A stretch of DNA of 7,353 nt from Clostridia bacterium (lineage in GTDB: Bacteria > Bacillota > Clostridia > Christensenellales > UBA1242), in NCBI GenBank assembly GCA_028704215.1, contig JAQVLJ010000038.1, forward strand, positions 1 to 7,353, written 5' to 3'. A model generated the notes under the pieces. The model was not told the DNA's origin. It worked only from the letters and a program-made list of their open reading frames with translations, and ran no database searches. The position numbers and the translations under genes are program-made. Shown piece after piece: positions 1-5,988 of this stretch. The stretch's first letter is position 1. Each line of letters begins with the position of its first letter.

Positions 1-409
1 ATTTACGCATTAATTTGTGTGCTATTGTTATAGGCATGGGCATAAACTCTTTAGTTTCATTTGTTGCATAACCATACACCATACCTTGGTCATTTGCTCG
101 CAACTCTTCTTTGACGACAGCTTGATTTATGTCGGGGCTTTGTTCACTTATTTCTTTGACGATTTGAAATTTGTTTTTGTATCCGATGTCTTTTAATACT
201 GAATTGGCTATTCTACCATAATCTATTTTTGCTTTTGTCGTCGCTTCTCCATAAATAAACAACTTGTCGTTTTTGATAGCACATTCTACTGCCATCATTG
301 AATTGGCATCTTGACTGAGTGCTTCATCTAGGAACGCATCTGCAATTACGTCACATGTTTTGTCAGGGTGTCCAATATTGACACTTTCGCTTGCTATAAT
401 TTTTTTCAT
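1..409 (-). CDS. metK: S-adenosylmethionine synthetase, N-terminal part (runs off the left edge)
   Basis: Makes S-adenosylmethionine from methionine and ATP in the cytoplasm. The visible 136 codons carry family landmarks: SESV at residues 7-10, GHPDK at 13-17 (ATP/methionine-binding His and Asp), Glu42 at the position of the potassium-binding Glu of E. coli MetK, QSPDIN at 90-95, DQG at 107-109 followed by YGYATNET, and the MPITIAHKL stretch near the edge. The C-terminal two-thirds lies outside the window. The start is ATG 407-409, because GAAGGA (minus strand, 417-422) sits 7 nt upstream; an in-frame ATG six codons earlier (425-427) lacks such a site. The gene is preceded by a SAM-I riboswitch, which independently supports the call. 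Oddity: the usual GAGDQG loop reads RANDQG, so this is a divergent MetK. The reading frame is intact throughout the visible part. Confidence 0.93.
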   Translation of the reverse strand, partial: MKKIIASESVNIGHPDKTCDVIADAFLDEALSQDANSMMAVECAIKNDKLFIYGEATTKAKIDYGRIANSVLKDIGYKNKFQIVKEISEQSPDINQAVVKEELRANDQGMVYGYATNETKEFMPMPITIAHKLMRK

Positions 410-416
410 TTTCTTG

Positions 417-422
417 TCCTTC
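417..422 (-). promoter_or_regulatory. metK ribosome binding site
   Basis: GAAGGA on the minus strand, 7 nt before ATG 407-409. It decides the metK start over the in-frame ATG at 425-427, which this site lies too close to and downstream of. Confidence 0.7.
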
Positions 423-440
423 TTCATAAGTATTTTTTTT

Positions 441-467
441 AAAAAATCCCATCGTTACCGATAGGAT
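441..467 (-). terminator. Riboswitch-controlled intrinsic terminator upstream of metK
   Basis: On the minus strand ATCCTATCG (467-459) and CGATGGGAT (454-446) form a 9-bp stem with one G-U pair and a GUAA loop, followed directly by a run of T (446-441). It lies between the SAM-I aptamer and metK. Its 5' arm can instead pair with an identical CGATGGGAT copy at 491-483 in the aptamer's 3' end, which would be the antiterminator. Predicted behaviour: SAM bound leads to termination, SAM absent to read-through. Confidence 0.88.
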
Positions 468-480
468 GTTTAAATTCATT

Positions 481-569
481 TTATCCCATCGATCAGCCAT
501 TAGCACCTATGCTTGCGCCGGTTGCTGTGTGGTCAAAGGGGCTGTCCCTCGCACACTCTTTATGGATAA
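481..569 (-). promoter_or_regulatory. SAM-I (S-box) riboswitch aptamer controlling metK
   Basis: Read on the minus strand, the 89-nt element has the S-box core in order. P1 is closed by TTATCC (569-564) and GGATAA (486-481), followed by AAGAG in J1/2. P2 is formed by GTGTG and CACAC around a GAGGGA...TTTGA kink-turn-like internal loop. Then come the invariant GCAACC and a P3 of ACC/GGT with a GCAA-capped inner helix, and GGTGCTAAT in J3/4. The pseudoknot also fits: the P2 loop contains AGC, able to pair with GCU of J3/4, where many family members have UGGC with GCCA, i.e. a compensated change. The stretch between J3/4 and the 3' P1 strand, where P4 should be, is only about 13 nt and pairs poorly. 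The aptamer lies directly upstream of a terminator and metK, the standard S-box arrangement in Bacillota. SAM-IV is less likely because the GAGGGA/TTTGA P2 architecture is S-box-like. Confidence 0.9.
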
Positions 570-573
570 AAAT

Positions 574-602
574 ATAATACAACTATAACAAAATTAAATC
601 AA
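574..602 (-). promoter_or_regulatory. Promoter of the metK riboswitch transcript
   Basis: On the minus strand TTGATT (602-597) and TATTAT (579-574) are separated by 17 nt, a good sigma-A match. An overlapping extended -10, TG-T-TATAGT (TATAGT at 587-582), would start the transcript several bases earlier. That alternative may be the better one: the TATTAT start would fall at about 567-569 and could clip the first bases of riboswitch P1. Confidence 0.6.
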
Positions 603-676
603 GATATTTGACAAATATTATGCTAATTTTTTAATTTTTAATTATATGATGAATACTTTTTGTATTATGTAACTTG

Positions 677-2047
677 TTATGAATCATCTTTTAAATTGGG
701 TAATTCTTTTATATCTGGCTTTTCATCTTTATCATTTGGCAATATGATATTGAGTAATATTCCTAGTACTGTGGCAATAGCAAGTGGTGATATTTCAACT
801 CCACCTACCATCAATTTGTAAGCCATATTACCTGTAACATCGCCAATTAAACTGATGGAACCCAATCCCAGCCCTATTGATAAAACCAAAGTAATAATCA
901 TCAAATTTTTTGTTTTATTAAGGTCTATTTTGTTTTCTATAAGATTGCGAAGACCTGAGACAGAAATCATACCAAACAAGACAATAGATGCTCCCCCAAT
1001 AACCGCAGGTGGAATACTAGATAAAAATTCTGCAAAAGGCGTAAATATTCCAAAGAAAACAGTAAAACATGCAGCCAAAAATATGTTGTTAGGATTGTAA
1101 TTTTTGGTCATAATTAACACTGCTGTATTTTCTCCATAAGTAGTGTTAGCGGGTCCACCCATAGCGCCCGCAATTATTCCTGCTACGCCATCACCAGTAA
1201 GGGTTTTGTGTATACCGGGGTCGGTCATAAAATCTTTACCACAAACTATGGAATTGGCGGAAATATCGCCTAAGTGTTCCATAATTGAAACAAATGCAAT
1301 GGGAACAACCGCCAAGATTGTCGCAAAATTGATATTCATACTTGAATAAAATGAAAATACATTTTTTAAATCTTGAAAAATTACTATTTGCCCAGAAAAT
1401 ATATTTTGAAAATCTACCAAACCTATCGCCAAACCATAAATATAGCCAACCAAAAAGCCTATAACTATAGGCATTACTTTAAAAAAACTTTTTTTCTTGC
1501 CAAAACTATTGATAGCAACAATGGTGACAGCTGTGATAATTGCACAACTCCACTCTTTCCAAGCAACACTCGAACCAGTAACATAACTTGCAACTATGTT
1601 ACTATAAATCATTTTTGGTGCCAAAATAAAACCAATCAAAATAACAACCGGCGCAATTACCACTACTGGAAAAATTTTTTTCATCTTTTTTACGCCAATT
1701 TTTTTAACAATCAAAGCAAAAACAAGATACAAAACTCCTGTCAATATCAATGCAACAGATAAGCCACCCATTGCCCTATTCCATGTATTGCTACCTATAC
1801 TTCCAGCACCCGCCAAAATAGCAATATATGCTGGTAAAAATGCAAAACTAGAACCCAAGAATACCGGAACTTTTCGCTCAGTAATAAAATAAAATGCAAT
1901 GGTGCCCAAACCCGCTGTAATAAGAGCAATTGAAACATTCATATTTGACAAAATTGGAACCAAAACTGTTGCTCCCAACATCGCAAACATATGTTGCAAA
2001 CTAAGCATTACGTCCTTGCTGGTATATTTAAGTTTTTGTTTTCTCAT
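677..2047 (-). CDS. uraA: Uracil permease, NCS2/UraA family
   Basis: A 456-residue inner-membrane nucleobase:cation symporter that probably imports uracil with protons for pyrimidine salvage. Residues 16-31 (SLQHMFAMLGATVLVP) and 65-70 (GSSFAF) closely resemble E. coli UraA. The two substrate-contact acidic residues of that family are present as Glu257 in EHLGD and Glu306 in NTTYGENTAV, and DPGIH at 276-280 and the GGASIVLFG helix (351-359) also match. Hydrophobic segments cover nearly the whole length, consistent with the 14-helix fold, and the length is normal. The His that follows four residues after the first Glu in E. coli UraA is Asp261 here. Substrate is inferred: uracil is most likely, xanthine less so because the TYGEN motif is the uracil type. 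Start ATG 2045-2047 has only a weak AGGT-type site. The gene lies 75 nt after the YwaF-like gene and carries its own TATAAT element. No strong terminator is visible after it. Confidence 0.9.
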   Translation of the reverse strand: MRKQKLKYTSKDVMLSLQHMFAMLGATVLVPILSNMNVSIALITAGLGTIAFYFITERKVPVFLGSSFAFLPAYIAILAGAGSIGSNTWNRAMGGLSVALILTGVLYLVFALIVKKIGVKKMKKIFPVVVIAPVVILIGFILAPKMIYSNIVASYVTGSSVAWKEWSCAIITAVTIVAINSFGKKKSFFKVMPIVIGFLVGYIYGLAIGLVDFQNIFSGQIVIFQDLKNVFSFYSSMNINFATILAVVPIAFVSIMEHLGDISANSIVCGKDFMTDPGIHKTLTGDGVAGIIAGAMGGPANTTYGENTAVLIMTKNYNPNNIFLAACFTVFFGIFTPFAEFLSSIPPAVIGGASIVLFGMISVSGLRNLIENKIDLNKTKNLMIITLVLSIGLGLGSISLIGDVTGNMAYKLMVGGVEISPLAIATVLGILLNIILPNDKDEKPDIKELPNLKDDS

Positions 2048-2071
2048 ATTTTACCTATTCTTATATGATAT

Positions 2072-2077
2072 ATTATA
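2072..2077 (-). promoter_or_regulatory. Candidate -10 element of the uracil permease gene
   Basis: A perfect TATAAT on the minus strand, 24 nt upstream of the start codon. No convincing -35 lies 16-18 nt upstream (TTGCTG is 21 nt away), so this may be a weak or activator-dependent promoter, or an AT-rich coincidence in an operon spacer. No uracil-responsive (PyrR-type) attenuator or purine riboswitch is visible in the 75-nt spacer. Confidence 0.4.
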
Positions 2078-2122
2078 AATATTTTTAGTTAAGAAAGCCA
2101 GCAAATTATGTATGTGTTTTTT

Positions 2123-2893
2123 TTATTGTGTACTAGTAATTAATTTCTGCTTTTTTGTCATTATCCTTTTTTTGATTAGTGGCGGAATATAACAACACAA
2201 TATTTCAAATGCCAAAATTGCCAGCAAAATAAGCCTATATATATGAATGCTAACATCTATTCCCAATTCGTTTTTTACAAAGTACATATAGTTTGAGCCT
2301 GGATACAAAACAAAATTTAAAAATACTCCGTACAAAACTGCACCAGCGTAATAAATTATTGGCTGATAAATCTTTTTTATATCTAAATCAACTTTTTTGT
2401 ATGAAACCATCAAAACACAAAATATAAACCCTAGGCTATGAGATGAAATACTGTAAAGCTGAGAAAAAGTGATTATGTTTGTGTTAAATCCTACCGCAGG
2501 GTAAAGCAAAAATACTAAGGTCGCTAAAAAACCACCTACTACTGAAACATTAATTAACGGCTGCCATTTAATCAGATATGCTATTATAATAGAAACAACA
2601 ACAATTGAACAAAAATGACAAGGCATCAATACTTCATATATGGTTTGAAAGGTGTATGAATCTAGGTTGATCATTTCAAAAATTCTGCTAGTTATTTCAA
2701 AAAATATTAATATTCCAATGATTGAGTTGAGTACTATACGCTGTCCTTTTTTATTTTTTCTAAAAACAAGTGCCAAAATCACAGATAGCAAAACAACTAA
2801 TAACAAAGTAATAATGTGTTTAGTTTTGTACATGTATTCGCTTGGGTCAAGTCTACTAATGCCGTTCCCAAACAGCCAATCTATAAAAGTCAT
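2123..2893 (-). CDS. YwaF/TMEM164-like integral membrane protein (TIGR02206 type)
   Basis: A 256-residue protein with about seven hydrophobic segments (roughly 25-45, 52-75, 88-108, 113-133, 143-164, 177-197, 217-239) and a Lys-rich tail. Family landmarks are MPCHFCS at 90-96, SHSLGF at 151-156 and GSNYMYF at 199-205, which resemble bacterial YwaF and the eukaryotic TMEM164/AIG1-like proteins. In human TMEM164 a Cys and a His about 58 residues apart have been reported as needed for acyl transfer onto ether phospholipids; here Cys95 and His152 are 57 apart. Acyltransferase activity is therefore a reasonable inference, not an observation; the bacterial family is otherwise uncharacterised. Start ATG 2891-2893 follows AGAGGT (2903-2898) by 4 nt. 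A near-consensus promoter lies immediately upstream, and uraA follows 75 nt downstream, so the two may share a transcript. No terminator hairpin is seen between them. Confidence 0.82.
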   Translation of the reverse strand: MTFIDWLFGNGISRLDPSEYMYKTKHIITLLLVVLLSVILALVFRKNKKGQRIVLNSIIGILIFFEITSRIFEMINLDSYTFQTIYEVLMPCHFCSIVVVSIIIAYLIKWQPLINVSVVGGFLATLVFLLYPAVGFNTNIITFSQLYSISSHSLGFIFCVLMVSYKKVDLDIKKIYQPIIYYAGAVLYGVFLNFVLYPGSNYMYFVKNELGIDVSIHIYRLILLAILAFEILCCYIPPLIKKRIMTKKQKLITSTQ

Positions 2894-2910
2894 AATTACC
2901 TCTAAACTCG

Positions 2911-2939
2911 ACTATAACTAAAATGTCGATTTTTGTCAA
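2911..2939 (-). promoter_or_regulatory. Near-consensus sigma-A promoter of the YwaF-like gene
   Basis: On the minus strand a perfect -35 TTGACA (2939-2934), a 17-nt spacer and -10 TATAGT (2916-2911). The predicted transcription start is about 2904, one base before the AGAGGT ribosome binding site, giving a leader of only about 10-12 nt. Confidence 0.8.
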
Positions 2940-2950
2940 AAGAAATAGAA

Positions 2951-2978
2951 AAAAAACCAACATATAAGTTAGTTTTTT
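2951..2978 (-). terminator. Intrinsic terminator of the nrdD-nrdG operon
   Basis: On the minus strand AAAAAACTAAC (2978-2968) pairs with GTTGGTTTTTT (2961-2951) through an 11-bp stem with one T-G pair and a 6-nt loop, ending in a T-tract. It lies about 40 nt after the nrdG stop and before the next promoter. It is A-rich on one side and T-rich on the other, so it could work in both directions, but no plus-strand gene approaches it. Confidence 0.8.
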
Positions 2979-3019
2979 CAAATAAATTATAATTATTATA
3001 CTTTTAGTTCTAAAAAATG

Positions 3020-3703
3020 TTAATCAAAACTTCTCAAAAAACTATTGTCAATATACTGCTTGGCTATTTCCAGAGCATGGTCAAAAACCACTAAATTATG
3101 TGGTGCTGGGCAATTTGAATCAGGTTGATTATATTTTTGCAAAGCGTATGCTTTTGCTCCTTTGATTGTTTGTACAATCAACCTTATATCATCAAGAGTC
3201 ACATCTGGCGAAAAGGTAGTCCTAAACTCGTAATCAATATTACTATCCATTAATATTTTAATGCTTTGCTGTAAATCTTCTGTTTTGACCTTTTTTTGTA
3301 CCAAATTTGAATATTTTTCAAAAGATGTTTTAATATCCATAGCTACATAGTCTAATAGTTTTTCATCCAACAATTCTTTTAAAATATTTGGATTTGAGCC
3401 ATTTGTGTCTAACTTGGTTTTGAAATTCATTTTTTTAATTTTTATCAAAAATGATTTTAACTCTTTTTGTAACGTCGGCTCTCCCCCAGAGATTACTACT
3501 GCATCAATCATTTTTCTTATTTTGTTTAAAAAATCTAAAACTTCATTTTCTTCAATAATTTCGATTTTTTTCTGATTTTGTTTGATTAAAGACCTATTAT
3601 GACAATACCAACAATCAAAGTTGCATCCGCAGGTAAAAACCACCGTTGCAATTTCACCGGGATAATCTACAAAAGAGTTTTTAATCATTCCACCAAATTT
3701 CAA
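3020..3703 (-). CDS. nrdG: Anaerobic ribonucleotide reductase activating protein (radical SAM)
   Basis: Radical-SAM activase that reductively cleaves S-adenosylmethionine to install the glycyl radical on NrdD. The 4Fe-4S ligands are Cys27, Cys31 and Cys34 (CNFDCWYC). GGEP at 73-76 contacts the SAM amino group, and KLDTNG at 97-102 is typical of the family. At 227 residues it is the longer 'type 2' NrdG rather than the roughly 150-175-residue E. coli type. The start is TTG 3701-3703: AGGAGA (3717-3712) sits 8 nt upstream, whereas the next in-frame ATG, five codons in, is too far from it and would cut the conserved N-terminus. The nrdD stop is only 4 nt upstream and the ribosome binding site lies inside the last nrdD codons, so translation is probably coupled. 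The protein ends about 40 nt before a strong terminator. No key residue is missing. Confidence 0.93.
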   Translation of the reverse strand: MKFGGMIKNSFVDYPGEIATVVFTCGCNFDCWYCHNRSLIKQNQKKIEIIEENEVLDFLNKIRKMIDAVVISGGEPTLQKELKSFLIKIKKMNFKTKLDTNGSNPNILKELLDEKLLDYVAMDIKTSFEKYSNLVQKKVKTEDLQQSIKILMDSNIDYEFRTTFSPDVTLDDIRLIVQTIKGAKAYALQKYNQPDSNCPAPHNLVVFDHALEIAKQYIDNSFLRSFD

Positions 3704-3707
3704 AGTT

Positions 3708-5810
3708 TTATTCTCCTATTTGACCTTTTTTGATCACAAACTTTTTCCTCATTTCATATTCTTCACGTTTTGAATCATTAAAGTCTTGTACCATACGCAA
3801 ATATCCAACTACACGCGACCATACTTCTGTCTTTTTGCCACAAACTGGGCACTCGTAGTGTTCGCCTGCAATATAGCCGTGCTCTTCACAGATACTAAAA
3901 GTCGGAGTAATTGAAACATAAGGCATTTTGCTTGTTGTAAATATTTTTTTGATAAGTTTCTTACAAACTTCTTTGTCTTCAATTTTTTCTCCAAGATAAA
4001 GGTGTAACACTGTGCCACCAGTATAAAGCGACTGCAAATCATCTTGCAAATCAACTACCTCAAATATGTCGTCAGTATACTCGACTGGAATTTGAGTAGA
4101 ATTGGTGTAACATGGCTCATTTTTTCCTGCGGTTATAATACGAGGAAAGCGTTTTTTATCTATACGTGCCAATCTTGCACTTGTACCCTCTGCTGGAGTT
4201 GCCTCCAAATTGTAATCGTGACCTGTTTCTTTTTGATATTGAACCATTTTGTCACGCAAGTGATTCATTACTCTAATTGCAAACTCTTGTCCTTTTTTGG
4301 TAGTAATGTTTTCTTCTTTTCCATACAAATTCATTATTGCTTCGTTCATACCAACAATACCAATAGTATTAAAGTGATTTGACCAATAATGACCTGTTCT
4401 TTCTTTAATATCTCGCAAATAAAATTTGCAGTAAGGGTATAAACCCTCCTCTGTTTGTTGTTCAATATTTTTGCGTTTTATTTCCAATGACTCCTTTGCC
4501 GCGTCAGACAATTCGTCTAATTGGTCCAAAAAGTCTTTTTCATCAGCAGACAAAAAAGCAAGTCTAGGTAAATTTAAAGTAACTACTCCTATTGAACCAG
4601 TCAATGGATTTGAACCAAACAATCCGCCGCCACGCTTTCTAAGTTCTGATACGTTCAATCTCAAACGACAGCACATTGATACTGCATCTTCTGGCGAAAG
4701 GTCAGAATTAATATAATTGGCAAAATATGGGATGCCGTATTTACAAGTCATTTCCATAATTTTGTCTACAACTTCGCTGTCCCACTCAAAATCTTTTGTT
4801 ATGTTTATTGTTGGAATAGGGAAAGTAAACACCCTACCTTTGCTGTCCCCTTGCAACATTACTTCACAAAACGCTTTGTTAAATATGTTCATTTCTTTTT
4901 GATAATCACCGTAAGTAGTATTTTGCAACACGCCACCGATAATAATTGGTTGGTCTTTCAAAGTTTTTGGTACTTTAATATCCAAGGTCACGTTAGAAAA
5001 AGGACACTGGAAGCCAACACGAGTAGGTATATTCATATTAAAAATAAATTCTTGTAGTGCTTGTTTTACATCTTTGTAAGACAAATTGTCAGCGCGGATA
5101 AAAGGTGCTGAATATGTATCAAAACTGCTCCAAGCTTGAGCTCCTGCGGTTTCGCCTTGTGTAGTAAAAGTAGCATTTACAACTTGTCCCAAAAAAGAAC
5201 GCAAATGTTTTGGTGGTGAAGAACTTACTTTTCCTTTTACCCCAGTAAAGCCGTCTACAAGAATCGCGCGCAAGTCCCAGCCAACACAATAAGCGCCAAA
5301 AAAACCCAAATCGTGTATATGTATTTCACCATTAATATGTAAGTTGCGAATATAGTCGGGATAAATTTCGTTTAACCAATATTTTTTAGTAAATTCTTCA
5401 CGCACATAGTTGTTTAGTCCTGCAATACTTCTTTGCATATTTGCGTTTTCTTTTACTGCCCAATCTCTTTCAGAAAGATATTTATCAAACAGATCTATGG
5501 TTGCACCAATTAAAGCATTGTTTTCTCGAGCCTGCTTCCTTTTTTCTCTATAAAGAATGTATGCCTTTGCAACTTGAGCGTGTCTATTTTCTATCAAAAC
5601 TTTTTCTACAACATCCTGAATTTCTTCAACTGTTGGAGTTTTTCTACCAAACTTTTCTTCAAGTTTTTGTTCTACTTCCTTTGCTAAGCTTACAGCAGTT
5701 TCTCTATCATTTCCACCGCATGCTCGTGCTGCCTTAAAAATAGCTTCGGCAATTTTTTCGACACTAAATTCTTGTAACGTTCCGTCTCTTTTGTAAACAT
5801 TCCTAATCAT
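3708..5810 (-). CDS. nrdD: Anaerobic (class III) ribonucleoside-triphosphate reductase
   Basis: Glycyl-radical enzyme that reduces ribonucleoside triphosphates to deoxynucleotides without oxygen. With 700 residues it has a normal length. An N-terminal ATP-cone (about 2-92, starting IRNVYKRDGT) is the allosteric domain. The catalytic barrel follows, with INGEIHIHDL (about 159-168), the QGETAGAQAWSSFD stretch (about 218-231), a Cys-Cys pair at 380-381 in CCRLR, which probably includes a reactive Cys, and PLTGSIGVVTLNLPR (about 402-416). The C-terminal zinc site is Cys641, His644, Cys654, Cys657. The glycyl radical site is Gly669 in SRVVGYL, 31 residues from the end. The start is ATG 5808-5810, with AAGGAG 6 nt upstream; a GTG 19 codons earlier (5865-5867) lacks such a site and overlaps the candidate promoter. 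Co-transcribed with nrdG. The long leader carries an NrdR-box-like dyad. Confidence 0.96.
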   Translation of the reverse strand: MIRNVYKRDGTLQEFSVEKIAEAIFKAARACGGNDRETAVSLAKEVEQKLEEKFGRKTPTVEEIQDVVEKVLIENRHAQVAKAYILYREKRKQARENNALIGATIDLFDKYLSERDWAVKENANMQRSIAGLNNYVREEFTKKYWLNEIYPDYIRNLHINGEIHIHDLGFFGAYCVGWDLRAILVDGFTGVKGKVSSSPPKHLRSFLGQVVNATFTTQGETAGAQAWSSFDTYSAPFIRADNLSYKDVKQALQEFIFNMNIPTRVGFQCPFSNVTLDIKVPKTLKDQPIIIGGVLQNTTYGDYQKEMNIFNKAFCEVMLQGDSKGRVFTFPIPTINITKDFEWDSEVVDKIMEMTCKYGIPYFANYINSDLSPEDAVSMCCRLRLNVSELRKRGGGLFGSNPLTGSIGVVTLNLPRLAFLSADEKDFLDQLDELSDAAKESLEIKRKNIEQQTEEGLYPYCKFYLRDIKERTGHYWSNHFNTIGIVGMNEAIMNLYGKEENITTKKGQEFAIRVMNHLRDKMVQYQKETGHDYNLEATPAEGTSARLARIDKKRFPRIITAGKNEPCYTNSTQIPVEYTDDIFEVVDLQDDLQSLYTGGTVLHLYLGEKIEDKEVCKKLIKKIFTTSKMPYVSITPTFSICEEHGYIAGEHYECPVCGKKTEVWSRVVGYLRMVQDFNDSKREEYEMRKKFVIKKGQIGE
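3712..3717 (-). promoter_or_regulatory. nrdG ribosome binding site inside the nrdD 3' end
   Basis: AGGAGA on the minus strand overlaps the last Gly-Glu codons of nrdD and is spaced 8 nt from the TTG start of nrdG. It decides that non-ATG start. Confidence 0.75.
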
Positions 5811-5816
5811 TAAAAG

Positions 5817-5822
5817 CTCCTT
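5817..5822 (-). promoter_or_regulatory. nrdD ribosome binding site
   Basis: AAGGAG on the minus strand, 6 nt before ATG 5808-5810. This strong site selects the 700-residue product over a 719-residue form starting at GTG 5865-5867. Confidence 0.85.
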
Positions 5823-5854
5823 ATCAAAAATAGTATTAGTTTTTGAAAACTCGT

Positions 5855-5883
5855 ATAATCTTAACACAAGTCAAACGTTTCAA
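5855..5883 (-). promoter_or_regulatory. Candidate sigma-A promoter of nrdD-nrdG
   Basis: On the minus strand TTGAAA (5883-5878) and GATTAT (5860-5855) are 17 nt apart, which gives a leader of about 40 nt. The -35 is good and the -10 is mediocre. An 8-bp palindrome, AAACGTTT (5873-5880), overlaps the -35. A weaker alternative promoter, TTGAGA (5983-5978) with TATCAG (5961-5956), lies upstream and would overlap the operator-like dyads; I cannot choose between them from sequence alone. Confidence 0.45.
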
Positions 5884-5926
5884 CCAAACATATTTTGATT
5901 TTGTATTTGTTCGCAAAAAGCATAAA

Positions 5927-5942
5927 TCACAAGATGTAGTGT
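5927..5942 (-). promoter_or_regulatory. NrdR-box-like operator upstream of nrdD
   Basis: On the minus strand ACACTACATCTTGTGA matches the NrdR box consensus ACACWATATATWGTGT at about 13 of 16 positions, including both CAC/GTG half-site cores with correct spacing. NrdR is the ATP-cone repressor of ribonucleotide reductase operons in most Bacillota. A degenerate 15-nt relative, ATACTGTATCAGTGA (5967-5953), which contains the dyad ACTG-ATA-CAGT, lies 10 bp upstream. NrdR boxes usually come as pairs about 15-16 bp apart, so the spacing is not standard. The nrdR gene itself is not in this window. Confidence 0.6.
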
Positions 5943-5988
5943 ATTCATCTTTTCACTGATACAGTATTAAATAATAATCTCAAATAAG

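Noticed and set aside
425..427. Upstream in-frame ATG for metK
   Set aside because: It would add six mostly lysine codons, and the only good Shine-Dalgarno lies downstream of it, correctly spaced for ATG 407-409.
652..666. AATAC/GTATT hairpin as terminator of the uracil permease gene
   Set aside because: The stem is only 5 bp with one GC pair and no T-tract follows on the minus strand.
855..1349. Plus-strand open frames opposite the uracil permease gene
   Set aside because: They lie wholly antisense to a clear conserved gene, have no ribosome binding sites and encode low-complexity peptides with no recognisable domain.
2048..2122. Purine riboswitch or PyrR attenuator in front of the uracil permease
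   Set aside because: The spacer is only 75 nt and AT-rich, without the conserved loops or a terminator.
4044..5737. Several plus-strand open frames opposite nrdD, and a minus-strand out-of-frame one at 3809-4054
   Set aside because: All overlap the conserved nrdD frame and show no domain or start signal of their own.
5811..5867. N-terminal extension of NrdD from GTG 5865-5867
   Set aside because: No ribosome binding site in front of it, it overlaps the promoter region, and the family's N-terminus begins at the IRNVYKRDG segment after ATG 5808-5810, which has AAGGAG.
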